From Hydractinia symbiolongicarpus (lineage: Eukaryota; Cnidaria; Hydrozoa; Anthoathecata; Hydractiniidae), in NCBI RefSeq assembly GCF_029227915.1, contig NC_079886.1, positions 21,428,501 through 21,492,500 of the forward strand: 64,000 nucleotides of DNA, read 5' to 3'. The notes beneath the pieces were generated by a model that saw only the letters and a program-made list of their open reading frames with translations, did no database searches and was not told the origin of the DNA. Shown here in pieces: positions 1-11,467 of this stretch; the stretch's first letter is position 1, and each line of letters begins with the position of its first letter. The position numbers and the translations under genes are program-made.

Positions 1-31
<31 letters not shown>

Positions 32-140
32 GTCTGTCTGTCACGCAAAATGGTATCTTAGCTGCGCAATAGCGAGAGGCACGCAATGCGGTACAAAAAG
101 GACGCGCGAACCCGTGGACTTTCCACGGGCTAACGACTAG
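1..140 (+). mobile_element. Helitron-like element, 3' part
   Basis: The window opens in a TCTG microsatellite followed by about 95 bp that recurs at 29019-29137. The 3' end has the Helitron form: a perfect 8-bp hairpin (CCCGTGGA at 111-118, TCCACGGG at 122-129), then an 11-nt stretch ending in CTAG at 137-140, followed by a host T. The 5' end lies before the window. There is no coding capacity, so this is a non-autonomous copy. Confidence 0.7.
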
Positions 141-1020
141 TCTTTTAAATATTCTATAGATTATAAGATTTGTACTTTAAAATTTGCATTAACACAAAGT
201 TTATCAAATATAAACCTGAGAATATCGGGAAATACATGTGCGGCAAGAATAACAAAATATTCTGAAGTGACAAGAATTTGCGACACCATCCGTTAAGAAT
301 CTAATAGCTACAAATTCTGCACTTATTGTAAACAAAAACAATCCATACTGAGACTCCACCGAAAGTAAGCAAATATTTGTTTTGTAAATTTTTGAATACT
401 GATACTTTTAAGGGAAATTGCTAACTTGAAGGCGCAGATTCTAACGGATAAAGTAATTTTTTCCAAAGATATCAAGCAAGAAATTTTTCGCATTGGTGAC
501 TAATAATTTTTCCAAACTAACGTAAACTCCGGTTCCTTTTCCCACGACAAGTTAGACTTTTCCAAGAATATTGTTATTCAGTATACTGAATTCGTATGGA
601 AATTGCAAACATGCAAGAAATACCGCATTGTGAATCATAAAAAAAGAATTGTGGATATTTGTCCCTGGTGTATAAAAATGCAAAATTTAAGTTTAAATTC
701 TATTTTATATATATATATATATATTGGGATTTCGTAAGTTTTTGAATGTGTCAAACGCATCAAACTGGAATAAAATAACCTCAAAATACTTTTAAATATT
801 TTTCTGGGAATAAGACTTCGGAAAAAGAGAGTTTTGCTGGAAGAAACCTTTGTGAATACAATCCAAAATTCATACTCATCTGAGTTGATTAATGCCTTTA
901 CTTATTTTTATTTTAAAAAATTGCTAAATACTGATTTTAAGTCTAGTGGCTTAAACATCTAGGAATTCGAAGATTATATGTGCTCTTAAAGTGCATCATG
1001 TTTCAACAAAACATACGCAC
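141..1020. other. No gene recognised; probable downstream part of Schlafen-like gene
   Basis: AT-rich sequence with a short (AT)n at 710-723. The minus-strand gene whose last recognisable exon ends at 1021 (phase 0, donor GTGCGT) must continue here or before the window, but I could not pick out a convincing next exon. Confidence 0.4.
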
Positions 1021-4000
1021 ATTATCAATTCTTGTACCCAGTTCCTGATCACACCAGCAAAAGTCGTAAGTTCTCAAAAGATGAGCCTTTAAATGTTTTT
1101 GTGCAGTTTCCCTGAAAATAAAAAGTCCACTTCAAAACATTTTAATTTCAAAACACTCATAAGCATAAGAACAAATGTCTCATTTGGTCTGTCTTACATG
1201 TACAAGAGAGTACTAAGGTTAAATAAACAATGCACATTTAATTTTCCTCTCAAATAATTTTCGTTTTGCTAAATCGGAAAATGTTGCTTTCAGCAAAATG
1301 ATCAAAATCTCAATAGGAGACTCACCGGGAAGATAAGCATACATTCATGGCTGCATGTGTGCTTATCTTTAAAAATCAAACTATAAAAGCACCTATTTTT
1401 TTAAAAAATATATACTTACAAATTCAACTCAGGTTCAAGAACATTCTGTGGACAATCTTTCTCAAACACAGGTACAAACGTAACCTACGTATAAATTGTT
1501 AAGTATCAGCATAGGATAACACTAACAAACCAAGAAAAAACGCCTAAGTTTAGATTTTATTCACCATTGCATATCAAATTTGTGTTTGCCGACAAAATTA
1601 ATATGTAATAATAAAAAAAAACTCTGAGTGATGGATGAAGTGACAAACTTACACTTGCAAATCAAACATTTTTTGAAAATATATATCCAAACAAAACTTG
1701 TACAATAACTTATTGAGACAATAAAATCTTTAAATACTCGATTTACATTCTAAAATTTAAACTATTTACAAATTTTGGTGCATCCCCTAAATTAAGGGTT
1801 TCCCGCAACCGAACCTTCCCCTCCCAGTAAGAGCAAATTAGAAATCATACACCCCCAGTTAGTGTCAGTGTGTTCACACCACGATCCTTTCTGCTTATAT
1901 TTCTTTAAACAGATATATTCAAACCAAAATGAAGATTTGTTTACTTTTAAAACATTTCCAATTTTGGGTCTTTCATTATCAGAATTTTGGAGGCTTGTGG
2001 AGTAAAAAAACAGGAGTATATAAGATATATATATTCTAAGCATACATATATTTCACCCATTTAAATTAGTCTTTTTCACATAACAAGGAAAACAGTGCAA
2101 CAAAAACTACTCTATTTCATCATCATCATCATCATTCTCGGCTTAACGTCCGTTTTCCATGCTAGCATGGGTTGGACGGGGTATATTAATGACCCTCTTC
2201 CAATCTGATCTAGACTGTGTTAGATCTAAACTCAACTTCCTCTCTATCAAGTCTGTCCTTATAACCTCCTGCCAAGTCTTTCTCGGTCTGCCTCTGGGCT
2301 TTGCCCCAGGAACTATCAAGTCTCTACACTTTCTTACCCAATTATCCTCCTCCATTCTTTCCAAGTGCCCCAGCCAATTCAATCTTCTTATCTGGATAAC
2401 ATCTTTAATTCTACGGAGACTTAGCCTGCTTCTTAGCTCATCTGAACTCTTTCTGTCTCTCAGACTGGCATTACACATCCACCTAACCATTCTCATATCA
2501 TTCCTTTCTAAACGGTCAAGATCTTCCTGCTTCACTGCCCATGTCTCACTACCGTACAACATAACACTTCTTACACAGGCCTCATACAACCTACCTTTTA
2601 CCACAATTGACAGGACTCTGCTAGTCAATAAAGGAAGTAACTCTCTAAACTTTTTCCAGGCAGAACCTATCCTGCAAGTAACACTTCTTCCAACACCCCC
2701 TTCACTGCCCAACATATCACCTAAGTAACAGAAGTTCTTAACTATCTCTAACGAGCCACTGTTGTACATCATTAAAGCTGGAAATACTTCATTCTCTATA
2801 ATCTCACCTTTGCAACGCTTGCATACAAACTGTATGTCAGCTCTTAACCTTCCACTAATACTACTGCACTTCTTATGTACCCAATGCTTGCAAGTCTGAC
2901 AAAAATTGAGTTACTACCAACCCCTTTCCTGCAAACTCCACAAGGCCACTTTCCAACTACAAGGTCACACTTGGCTGCAATGCTACTTATCATGACTTTA
3001 GACTTTGCTGTGTTTACCTTCAGCCCTTTCTCTTCTAGTCCTTTCTTCCACTTCTCAAACTTTTCAACTAATTCTTCCATCGACTCTGCTATGAGAACCA
3101 AATCATCTGCATACAATAACTCCCATGGACAACCTGTCTAAACTCCATCGACAGCGCTTCTAAGACTAGAATAAACAACAAAGGACTAAGTACAGAACCC
3201 TGATGTACACCAACATTTACACCAAATTCATCACTAAGTGAATCGTTAATCCTGACACGACTTCTAGCATTTCTGTACATAGACTAAACCATCGTAGCTA
3301 GCCACTCATCCACACCTAATTTTCTCATAGCCCACCAAATAACTTTACGTGGCACTCTATCAAAAGCTTTCTCTAAATCTACAAAGGCAAAATAGAGATT
3401 CTTTCTCTTTCCTAAATACTTTTTCTGAAGCTGTCTGAGTAAAAATATTGCATCTGTAGTGCCACGCCCTGGAACAAAACCAAATTGCATCTTATCTATA
3501 TCAATTCTTTCTCTAAGTAACTTATCAATCACTCTTTCAATAACTTTCATTACTTGATCAACCAACTTCAAACCTCTATAGTTACCCCTTTCTAATGCAT
3601 CACCCTTGCCCTTGAAACAATTCACTATTAAACTCGACTGCCACTCACTCGGAATAGCAACATCCTTTATAATCTGGTTAGCAAGACTTGTAATAAGCTC
3701 AACTCCAATATATCCAGATGCTTTTACCATCTCTGCAACAATACCTGATACTCTTGCAGCCTTGCCAATCTTCAATTTCCTAATAGCCTCCACTACCCAT
3801 TCTGTCTTGATCTGCATAGCTGGCCCTTCTACGACATCATCATCAGACAAATTATCCTTATCCCAATCAAACTCAGTGTTAAGCAACCTCTGATAATGAT
3901 TCTTCCAAGCTACCCTTTTCTCCTCCTCCGTGCTAGCCAAAATACCTTCATCATTACGTATACACTTCTCACCTACAATATCTTGATTAGTCTTCTTCAT

Positions 4001-6490
4001 TTACTTTGCTATCTTGAATACCTCATTGCCCTGGTCTTCCCTTCTTAACACATCTGCAAATCTGTTTCTCTCTGCTTCTGATTTTGCCTTATACACTGGT
4101 GTACGAGCGCGACGCTTAGCTTCTAAATAAATATTTTTACTACCACCTGACTTCCACTCTTTCCAAAGTTTCCTCTTTTCCCTTATACACTGGTCAACCT
4201 CATTATTCCACCACCAGGTCTGTCTATGTCTAGCTGGTCCTTTCGTCCACCCACAGGTATCATCAGAAGCTTCTAGAAGACAATTCTTCAAAGTAGTCCA
4301 AGTACTTTCAACATTGTCACTATCACATTGACTATTGTAGGCTAACTGCTGAACTTTTGCACTAAATTGTCTTGCTACAATCTCTTCCTTCAGCTTCCAG
4401 ACTTTTCGACGGGGCCTGTACTTCCCCTTGGCTTCTTTGACACTCTTCAAGATAATATCACAAACCAGCAACCTATGCTGGGAAACACACTCTTCCCCCG
4501 ATATAACTTTCACGTCCTTCACCACTTTCTTGTCTGACTTTCTAACCAAAAAGAATTCTATCTGTGTCTTACAACCACCTGACTCATATGTTATCAGCCT
4601 ACTCTGTCTCTTACTGAATGATGTGTTGCAAACCACCATGTCCGTTGCCATTCCAAACTCAAGCAGTCTCTCCCCTTCCCTATTTCTGCTCCCAAATCCA
4701 TAGCCTCCATGCACACCTCTATAACCTTCAGATGACTTCCCAACATGACCATTAAAGTCGCCGCCCACCATGACAAGTTCAGTGTCTCCAAACTTTGATG
4801 TGACTGCTATTAACTCATCATAAAACTTATCTTTATCTTCCTCACTGAGTCCACACTGTGGAGCATAAACTGACAGAAAAGTGACAATCCTATTAACTAT
4901 CAAAAACTTTATCACTATAATACGACTATTAACACGCATAACATCTATTACTTTTTCTACCCACTTCTCTGCAACGAATATGCCAACTCCTCCATATCCA
5001 TCACTATTACCAATCCAAAAAAGCTTATACCTCGCTCTCCTACCTCCCACAAATTTCACTGAAGCTCCTCTCCCCCTAACTTCCTGAACACAACACATAT
5101 CAACAGATCTACGTTCTAACATTTCAACTACTTCACCTGCTCTACCTCTCAGAGTACCAACATTTACACTAGCCATCCTCAACCTAGTGTTATCTACCTT
5201 GTGATGTGATAGCTGGGTAACGGTCTGACGATGCTCACATCTGACATCTGTCCTACCGTGCGCGACACCTTCACTCCTTAAAGTTCCAGCCCCGTTTACG
5301 CAGTTTGTCTGATTAACTATTCTTACAGCCATTAATAAAGAGTTTTGGCATTGTTTTACAGCTGGATGCCCTTCCTAGCGCCAACCGTTCACAGACCGGA
5401 CTGGGTGTTTTTTAAAGTGACACAAAAAGTGCAACACAAAAAAAGGTAAGGATACTGCAAATTCTCATACCTCATACTTATCCTCTGTAACCATTGGACG
5501 ATATCTTGAAAACAAATCTTTTAATGAAACCAGAACATGGTCCTTCTAAAAAATTATATATACAACCCAGGTCAACCTAAAGAAAATAACCAGCTCATTA
5601 GTAAAGAATAAATATCTTCTTGCATTTACTCACCTGAAATTCGGTTAAATAAATCCCTTTGACAACTCCTTCATCAATAATACCCAAGTAGACAGTCCCA
5701 CCACGCCCAGAATTCAGAAAGGCTGCAATGGCTCTAAAAATTATGAATCAAGCTGTTGTATAAGTTAAAAGAGATCCTAAAAAGACAAGACAAAAAATAA
5801 AATCCTTTGATCATCATATCCGTACTCCAAGAATGAAAAAAGCAAGGTTGTAATTTAGTGGAGGGAAAAACCCTAAAAAAGAACTCCAGGGGCTTTAACA
5901 ATTTCTGCAATTGAGGCAATATAATATATACAAAAGCAAGCAACAAATATAATAAATAAATACAATTTAAAAAAAAGATTTTAAAAAAGAGTAAAAACCT
6001 GTGAAAGAAATTGAGAGAAATTTAATTTCGCAGACAAGTCTACTAAATTTCCTTTTTGCCAACGGTAAGATCAAAAAAAAACTTGGTTATCTTAAATGAA
6101 CTTAGGCCAATAAAGTACTCACCATGTGGGACCATTTTTTTACATGACAAAAAAGGTAATATCAATGTGTCACAGTTAATCACACTTGTAAACATGGTGC
6201 ACCTGTGTGTGTTAGTATGTAATCATGCCTCTAAATGGATGTCACGGACTAATGGACAACAAACACTCATACAATAAAGCCAGGAAAATGCTAATCTTCA
6301 GACATCATCTGAGGGATTAATTGCAGTTTTACCTAGAAGCAGCTTTCCTTGATCTTCTAGTTGAATGAGGATGATAACACCATGGTGGCAATTCCTCAAT
6401 TGCTAAGCTACGATGTCCCTTGAATTCATGATACTCATCCTCTTCAAATGGAACAAGTGCTTTTCTTTCATAATGGCGCAGTACTGACAT
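1021..6490 (-). CDS. Schlafen-like AlbA_2 domain protein (partial, spliced)
   Basis: Five phase-compatible exons on the minus strand: 6333-6490, 5634-5733, 5471-5545, 1420-1484 and 1021-1111. The ATG at 6488-6490 is preceded in frame by TGA. The first exon carries the domain opening (YHEFKGHRSLAIEELP). The second has the nucleotide-binding-like AFLNSGRGGTVYLGIIDEG, the third VSLKDLFSRY, the fourth VTFVPVF and the fifth the CWCD motif. In this order they match the Schlafen AlbA_2 (divergent AAA-4/SLFN) fold. Family members act in RNA cleavage or nucleic-acid binding; the role here is unknown. A 36-nt in-frame piece at 1326-1361, flanked by AG and GT, could be an extra exon. A degenerate LINE (2118-5400) sits in the intron between exons three and four. 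The C-terminal exons are not found. Seen: exons and motifs. Inferred: splicing. Confidence 0.72.
1485..2117 (-). other. Intron sequence of the Schlafen-like gene
   Basis: Noncoding AT-rich intron between the exon at 1420-1484 and the inserted LINE. An 83-codon minus-strand open frame at 1792-2043 follows an acceptor-like CCACAAG but resembles no part of the Schlafen fold, and it is not needed for phase continuity between the flanking exons. Confidence 0.45.
2118..5400 (-). mobile_element. RTE-like non-LTR retrotransposon, degenerate near-full-length copy
   Basis: Minus-strand LINE whose 3' end is an (ATG)n tail at 2118-2135, as in RTE-type elements. The ORF start lies at 5330-5332. The 5' leader shares the GGTCTGTGAACGG stretch with the second copy at 17764. 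APE endonuclease motifs are CVQE, GGDFNGHVG and SQHRLLVCD. Reverse transcriptase motifs are FVDLEKAFDRVP, GVHQGSVLSPLLF and YADD (near 3110). A cysteine knuckle follows (CGVCRKGVGSNSIF), then the typical tail RLNWLGHLERMEEDNW near 2370. The proteins resemble those often annotated 'craniofacial development protein 2-like'. Broken: in-frame stops at 4001-4003 and 3284, and frameshifts near 3110 and 2900. Inserted in an intron of the Schlafen-like gene, same strand. Clade assignment is by resemblance only. Confidence 0.85.
2143..5332 (-). pseudogene. APE endonuclease / reverse transcriptase ORF of the RTE-like LINE
   Basis: One ancestral ORF now split into pieces: 5332-4001 (endonuclease and linker), 4000-3284 (same frame, separated by one TAA; fingers and palm start), 3280-3089 (after a TAG, same region of RT), 3116-2844 (shifted frame, with YADD and the first cysteine pair) and 2772-2143 (C-terminal domain). 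Both nonsense codons could derive from CAA/CAG glutamine codons, judging by the surrounding reading. The copy cannot make an active enzyme. Confidence 0.85.
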
Positions 6491-7213
6491 TCAATCAATA
6501 TTACTCTAAAAAAACTATATACAATTTATTTAAATATATCTAGGTAGCATTTAGTTGCCTACATAGCCCAGAAATAGATTTTTCGGACCTTAAATTTTCA
6601 ACAGGTTTACTAAAACTTGGTATTGATGTTACATGGGTTTATTTATTTATTTAGCAAATATTTATACAGGATTGCCAATTCATGTAAGATTCTGTTATCA
6701 ATATGGGTCCTGTGAGTAATAAAATTGTTAAAAACTAAAAAAAAATGATGTTACAAGAAATAGATTTTAAAACCACAATACAATGTTAAAAGGAAAAAAA
6801 TAGAAAAACAAGACAGATGGTAGGATAGCATCTAGCACAAAGAGCTATAATGCAAAAAATTTAAATGGAACGTTCAATAGATAATAAAGGTAAATAAAGG
6901 TAACACTGTTGTTGCTGGGGCTTGTTATTTCTGTATTGAATTATTTATTGGAATTATGGATTAATTACTTAAGTTGTGTTGACTTACTTACTGAATTTAC
7001 GTTAAGTTGAAATTTATATCACTGAAGATATACCTTATTTTTTGTGATAATCAATGTTGTGTGGAAGATCGCGCTTAACGAAGGACATGAATTGACATAG
7101 TTTGTTTAATGGTCTGACATTGCCGAAACCTGCATTATCTGGTTGCTGTCACAAGAAATTATATAGAGGACATGGTAATGATGTAGACGGATTATGTTAG
7201 TGTATTTGTATAC
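6491..7213. other. Intergenic or 5' region, LINE-tail-like fragment
   Basis: No gene seen. The TTTATTTATTTAG stretch followed by CAAATATTTATACAGG at about 6640-6675 resembles the A-rich 3' tail of a minus-strand LINE, but no coding part is attached. The rest is unassigned AT-rich DNA upstream of the Schlafen-like gene. Confidence 0.35.
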
Positions 7214-7276
7214 TTATAGTCAGCCAAAGTGTTTTTTACCAGCTTTGCTAATTCTTGCTGTTCTCCTTCTGGGAAC
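7214..7276 (-). CDS. Possible internal exon, unknown gene
   Basis: A 63-nt open stretch on the minus strand reads FPEGEQQELAKLVKNTLADYK. An acceptor (TTATTTTAG) lies before 7276 and a GTATAC donor after 7214. It cannot be joined in frame to the Schlafen-like first exon, which has an in-frame stop before its ATG. It would need its own partner exons, not seen. It may be chance. Confidence 0.25.
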
Positions 7277-7649
7277 CTAAAATAATAACATGAAATTGTA
7301 TATATTCAAAAAAAATTTTTTAATGAAATCTTGGTAGTATGCTGTGATAGATTTATGTGTTATTCTAGTATCATGAGAAAATAAATTACTTACTTACTTA
7401 GTCATGGCATGGAGTTACTGGAACCTTGTGTTGTGCACTGATGCGATCAGTGAGACAACACACTGTATAATTACATGTTGTTTTCCCTAACTGACCACAC
7501 AAAAATAAAAAAAGCATGTGGGGGAGAACTCTAATCTTTATAGGTCTGTTTTAGTTAAAATAAAAATGCAGAAATCCAAGATTATTCGCAGTCTACAATT
7601 AGTTTCTGTACTTGGAAATTGTTTATATACCATCTTTGCAATATATTTG

Positions 7650-7996
7650 TGGCGCCGTAGATTAGTGGTTATAGCTCTCGTACTCTGTGCAGGAGACCGG
7701 GGTTCGATTCCTCTTGACGGCGATTCAACATGGGCGAGTGAATGTTACCATAGCCCCGGGTTAACCCAAGCCATGTGAGGGAAATTGGGAAGATGGCACA
7801 CTGTGTGGGCCGTTGGATGTTGCCGGGAGTTGTCTAGTAGAGCGCGGGCTCTAATTGGGTCTGCGTAGCTCAAAATGAGCATTAAATACTCTAGGACTCT
7901 CCATCTACGCCATGGCCCCTCCTGGAAATAATAGACAGGGTATATCCCTCGATATTTGTGAGGCTAGCCATGTAAAATATGCACATCTATCTAGTT
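7650..7996 (+). mobile_element. tRNA-derived SINE, full-length-like copy
   Basis: The head is tRNA-like: A-box TAGATTAGTGG at 7658-7668 and B-box GGTTCGATTCC at 7701-7711, with a partly paired acceptor stem (GCGCCGT against ACGGCG). Position-1/2 pairing and the anticodon stem are degraded, so it is not a working tRNA. The body continues with a conserved stretch (7829-7990) that recurs on the opposite strand at 24411-24590. The shared body ends in CACATCTATCTA. Confidence 0.7.
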
Positions 7997-10693
7997 AGCT
8001 AGCTATACAATAGCTTTTTACTCAAACACCACTATGAAGAGAGGTTTAGGCAAGAGTTTGTAAGGTGCCACATGCCAGATAACTTGATAAGCCTTGCTTC
8101 GTTTTGTTCTATGTGGAGTTGTGCAGGTACTTTTAAAAAAAGTGAAAATGAGGGAGACAGGAGTTTGGTTTAGCTATATATAATCAGGAATCATCACTTG
8201 CTTCCGTCCAATCACACTGGCTAGAGATCAATGCTTCAGTTTTCACACTGCATTCATAGACAATGTTGTAGCTGTTGCATCTAACTGATGCATAAAGAGA
8301 ATGCTTTTTATGCATAAAGAAAATACATGATAATAAAGAATATAGCTAGCTAGCTATCTATAGCTAGCCAGCAAATATTTATTAGTCCTAAAAGCTCATT
8401 TAAACAAAAAATAGTGTTCACTTATTTATTTCACTCATGACATGTGTACATATATTTATCAAGAATATCTTCATATTTGAGTATGCAGTATTTAGCTAGC
8501 CAGTCTCAAGGAAAAAAAATTCGTGCACGAGCGTCAACCATTTTGTGGTTTCGTTTTCTGCCAAGGACGGCGAAGGTAAACCTCGTTTCCAGGACCCTAA
8601 AAAAACAGTAGAAATTTGTAGCGGACAAAAATTGCACAAGTTTCTTTTACCGAATAAATTTTATCAACCTTCTTGTCAATTTTCTTATCTTTTCCAAGCT
8701 CCAACCAATAGTTTTGATCACCATTACTCCCATTCCTTCTTTAAAAGCTGTTCAATCCCAGCTTTTAATTAAAATTGCGCCCCTTCTTGAAAAGCTAAAC
8801 AATATTGCGTAACATAGGTTTGCGCAATTTCTTCCGCAATTCCAAAAAATAAAAAATCGCAATCTAATTTTGTCGATTTCGAAGAAAAAGACGAGTTATT
8901 TCTGTCGTTGTTTTGCTATATAAAGGCTTACAGGGGAACCCCCTAACTTATTCGCATCGAAAGGAATTTTCAATGAAAGAAATCTGATGACAAAAATTAT
9001 CAAGCGATTTCGTGGAAAAATTTATGGATCATTGTTTCAATTCGCAATTTTAAATTCTGCAATTTCTTGACGCAATATCAGATTTGCAATCTTTAATTCC
9101 GCAATTGCAAATTCCAAAAAAAATTTTTTTGCGCACTTTCCTTACCTTAAGGTAATTCTTTCTTTCAACTAAATTAACTAAGCTTTCTTTGCGGATATTA
9201 AAATTCAGTTTCTTTTATACAAAAGCTTATGTATAAGAACAAAACCCTAAAATTCAAATCGACCAATTAACGCAAAATAATTTCTCAGACCAAATCCCAA
9301 ATTAAAATCAACCAATGGCACAAAGCCATCGTGGTCATATTACACCCTCTTAAATAGTACGAGAATTTATTATATTTTTTCGGGTAAGTAAGGCTATTTG
9401 CGCTGAAAGATCATAATCCAGCCAAATAATTCTGATTTCCTGCTGGTGAGGATAATTCTGCTTGGCGTTCTGCCTACTTAATTGAATGTTTATAATTTTG
9501 TAGCCTATGTGTCCACCCTCGTCTCAGGGTTTTTTCCTTCTTGATATGATCTTCTCTCATATCAAAAAGACAAAACCCTGGGTACGAAGGTGTCTGTGTG
9601 TCCTGGTTTTTTTTGTCCCCTTTGTTTATCCTCCTGGTGGTGATCTCAGTGATGTGTTGATAAGCGATGGTCTCCCATTTAATATTACTTCATTAGATAG
9701 TTATCACGAAACAACCTTGTACCATGACTTTTTCGAAGCAGACATTATCGTTGAAATTATGACATGAAAAGAAGCGTTCATGCAAAATAATTTAACAAAT
9801 TGTCATTTGAATAAAACAATTTTAGCGAAAATATATAACCTTTTTGTCCTCTTAAAAACAAAAATCAACAAATTGATCAGCCAAAAAATTAAAGTCCATC
9901 AAAGTGTCTTGATCGGTAGAAAAAACATATTTGACCCCAAATTTAAAGATGAGAGGGGGGGTTGTCGTTAAGCGTGTCTGGAAAAATTGTGAGAAGAATT
10001 CTCTAGTTTAGCCTTGAAAGTTTTTTAAAACTGTCCTTGTGGCCCCTTGTTACTAGGATATGCAGTAGCACGTTGAAAATTTCAAGTTTGCTGTAACCGT
10101 CGTTTCTTTTCTGTTGTTTTCTCGAAATATTTCAACATCTGGCATAATTATTGAGTACCTTGCAAGCAAACTTTCCTTTCTTACCTTTCTTCTAGCTAGA
10201 TTATTTCAACAAGTTTGATATCCAGCCATTGGGGAAAATCTTCGCAATAAAATGCTTAGTTCTAAATAAATAAAGGGAAATTCCTAACATACAAATTAGA
10301 CAATGAATAAAGACAAATTACTCATTTAATTTATTAATACAACTAAGTCAAAGCAACTTAACTCAATTCACATTGATGTATTTGGCGATAACATCAGTTC
10401 TCTTTTTATTTGACAATGTTTTAATTACAATAAAAAACTTGAAAATTGGTACGATGGAATAACATGAAATCCCTTTATGTCACTTTTCCCTTCTTTATAT
10501 TTTTCCCTACACCACTTTATAAAGTAAAGCTATAAATAGGTACCCAATTTATGTCAAGAATCCTTCTTCAGCCCTAATAGTGCTGAAGTATTGCCCAAAG
10601 TAGGAGTACTTAGAATATTTATTTTTGACGTTAAATTTATCACAACATTAAACGCAATATTTGGGAAGTTATATACCTTAACGTCATACAAAG
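7997..10693. other. Intergenic region, no gene recognised
   Basis: AT-rich, with GCTAGC-rich low-complexity patches (8345-8500). A short palindromic MITE-like unit lies at 9509-9593: CACCCTCGTCTCAGGGTTTT faces AAAACCCTGGGTACGAAGGTG, with an inner TGATATGA/TCATATCA stem. An ORF at 8545-8772 shows no family features. Repeated GCAATTT(C) patches near 8820-9130 look like old repeats. Confidence 0.4.
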
Positions 10694-11467
10694 ATGGTTG
10701 TGCACTCTTCTCCAGTGAGAATCATGAAGTTGGCACTGTTAGTGACGGAGGATGGTGAGGAATATGGCGGTGAAGAAGCAGTTGCTGATACCATCAGGCA
10801 ACGTATTTATGAAATCGCTGGTGAAGGATTGGTCGAGATTAGTGAGTACTTCGTTGTTAAAGGACAGATTCCAAAACTTGATGAGAATTATTTTGATGGG
10901 TTTATTATTACTGGTTCGCATCATAGCGTCAATGAGGAAACAGACTGGATCCAAAAATTGCAGGAATTTATAGTAAGTCTTTATAATGTGCCGAATGGTC
11001 CAAAATTAGTTGGAATTTGCTTTGGACACCAACTGATAGCTAAAGCATTTGGTGGTAAAGTTGGCATGAATCCGAATGGGAAATTCATTTGGTGTAGTGG
11101 ACATGTTAGAGTCAGCCATGAATTTAGTCAGAAAAAATATTTTCAAGAAGCCTGGGGTGAGAATGCAGATCACATTCACATAATGCAATCTCACTATGAG
11201 CAAATTCTTGAAATGCCGTCAAACGGATTAACCGTGGGTTCATCTGAAGATTGCGAAAATGAAATGATTTTATATGGTGAAGATAGAATTCTCACAATGC
11301 AAGGACATCCTGAAGTAACCGTGAATAAAATGGTTGACTTTTCGTTACCAATCCTTAAATCGACTGGGCAAATAACCAAGGAGGAAGAAAACCTAGCACG
11401 AGATTCGTTTCAAAATGACAATGGAGATGCTTTAGTTAGATTGATAATAAACTTCTTTAAACCATGA
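10694..11467 (+). CDS. Class I glutamine amidotransferase-like protein
   Basis: Single uninterrupted 257-codon ORF. The class I GATase triad is present: nucleophile Cys109 in GICFGHQLIAKAFGG, and His205/Glu207 in MQGHPEVT. The oxyanion region FIITGSHHSVNE (about 69-80) is also in place. Size and lack of a fused synthase domain fit the stand-alone family that includes GMP-synthase-like GATases and plant gamma-glutamyl peptidases (GGP). These hydrolyse glutamine or gamma-glutamyl bonds in the cytosol; the substrate here is unknown. No signal peptide. Translation may start at Met1 or Met11 (MKLALLVTED), the latter being the usual family start. The gene has no introns while its neighbours do, which could mean retroposition or an old transfer; base composition does not stand out. 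Confidence 0.88.
   Translation: MVVHSSPVRIMKLALLVTEDGEEYGGEEAVADTIRQRIYEIAGEGLVEISEYFVVKGQIPKLDENYFDGFIITGSHHSVNEETDWIQKLQEFIVSLYNVPNGPKLVGICFGHQLIAKAFGGKVGMNPNGKFIWCSGHVRVSHEFSQKKYFQEAWGENADHIHIMQSHYEQILEMPSNGLTVGSSEDCENEMILYGEDRILTMQGHPEVTVNKMVDFSLPILKSTGQITKEEENLARDSFQNDNGDALVRLIINFFKP

Noticed and set aside
1792-2043. Additional exon of the Schlafen-like gene
   Set aside because: Flanking exons join in phase without it and its sequence does not fit the fold.
7650-7725. Functional tRNA gene
   Set aside because: Mismatched acceptor start and anticodon stem; the conserved body downstream recurs elsewhere, so it is a SINE head.
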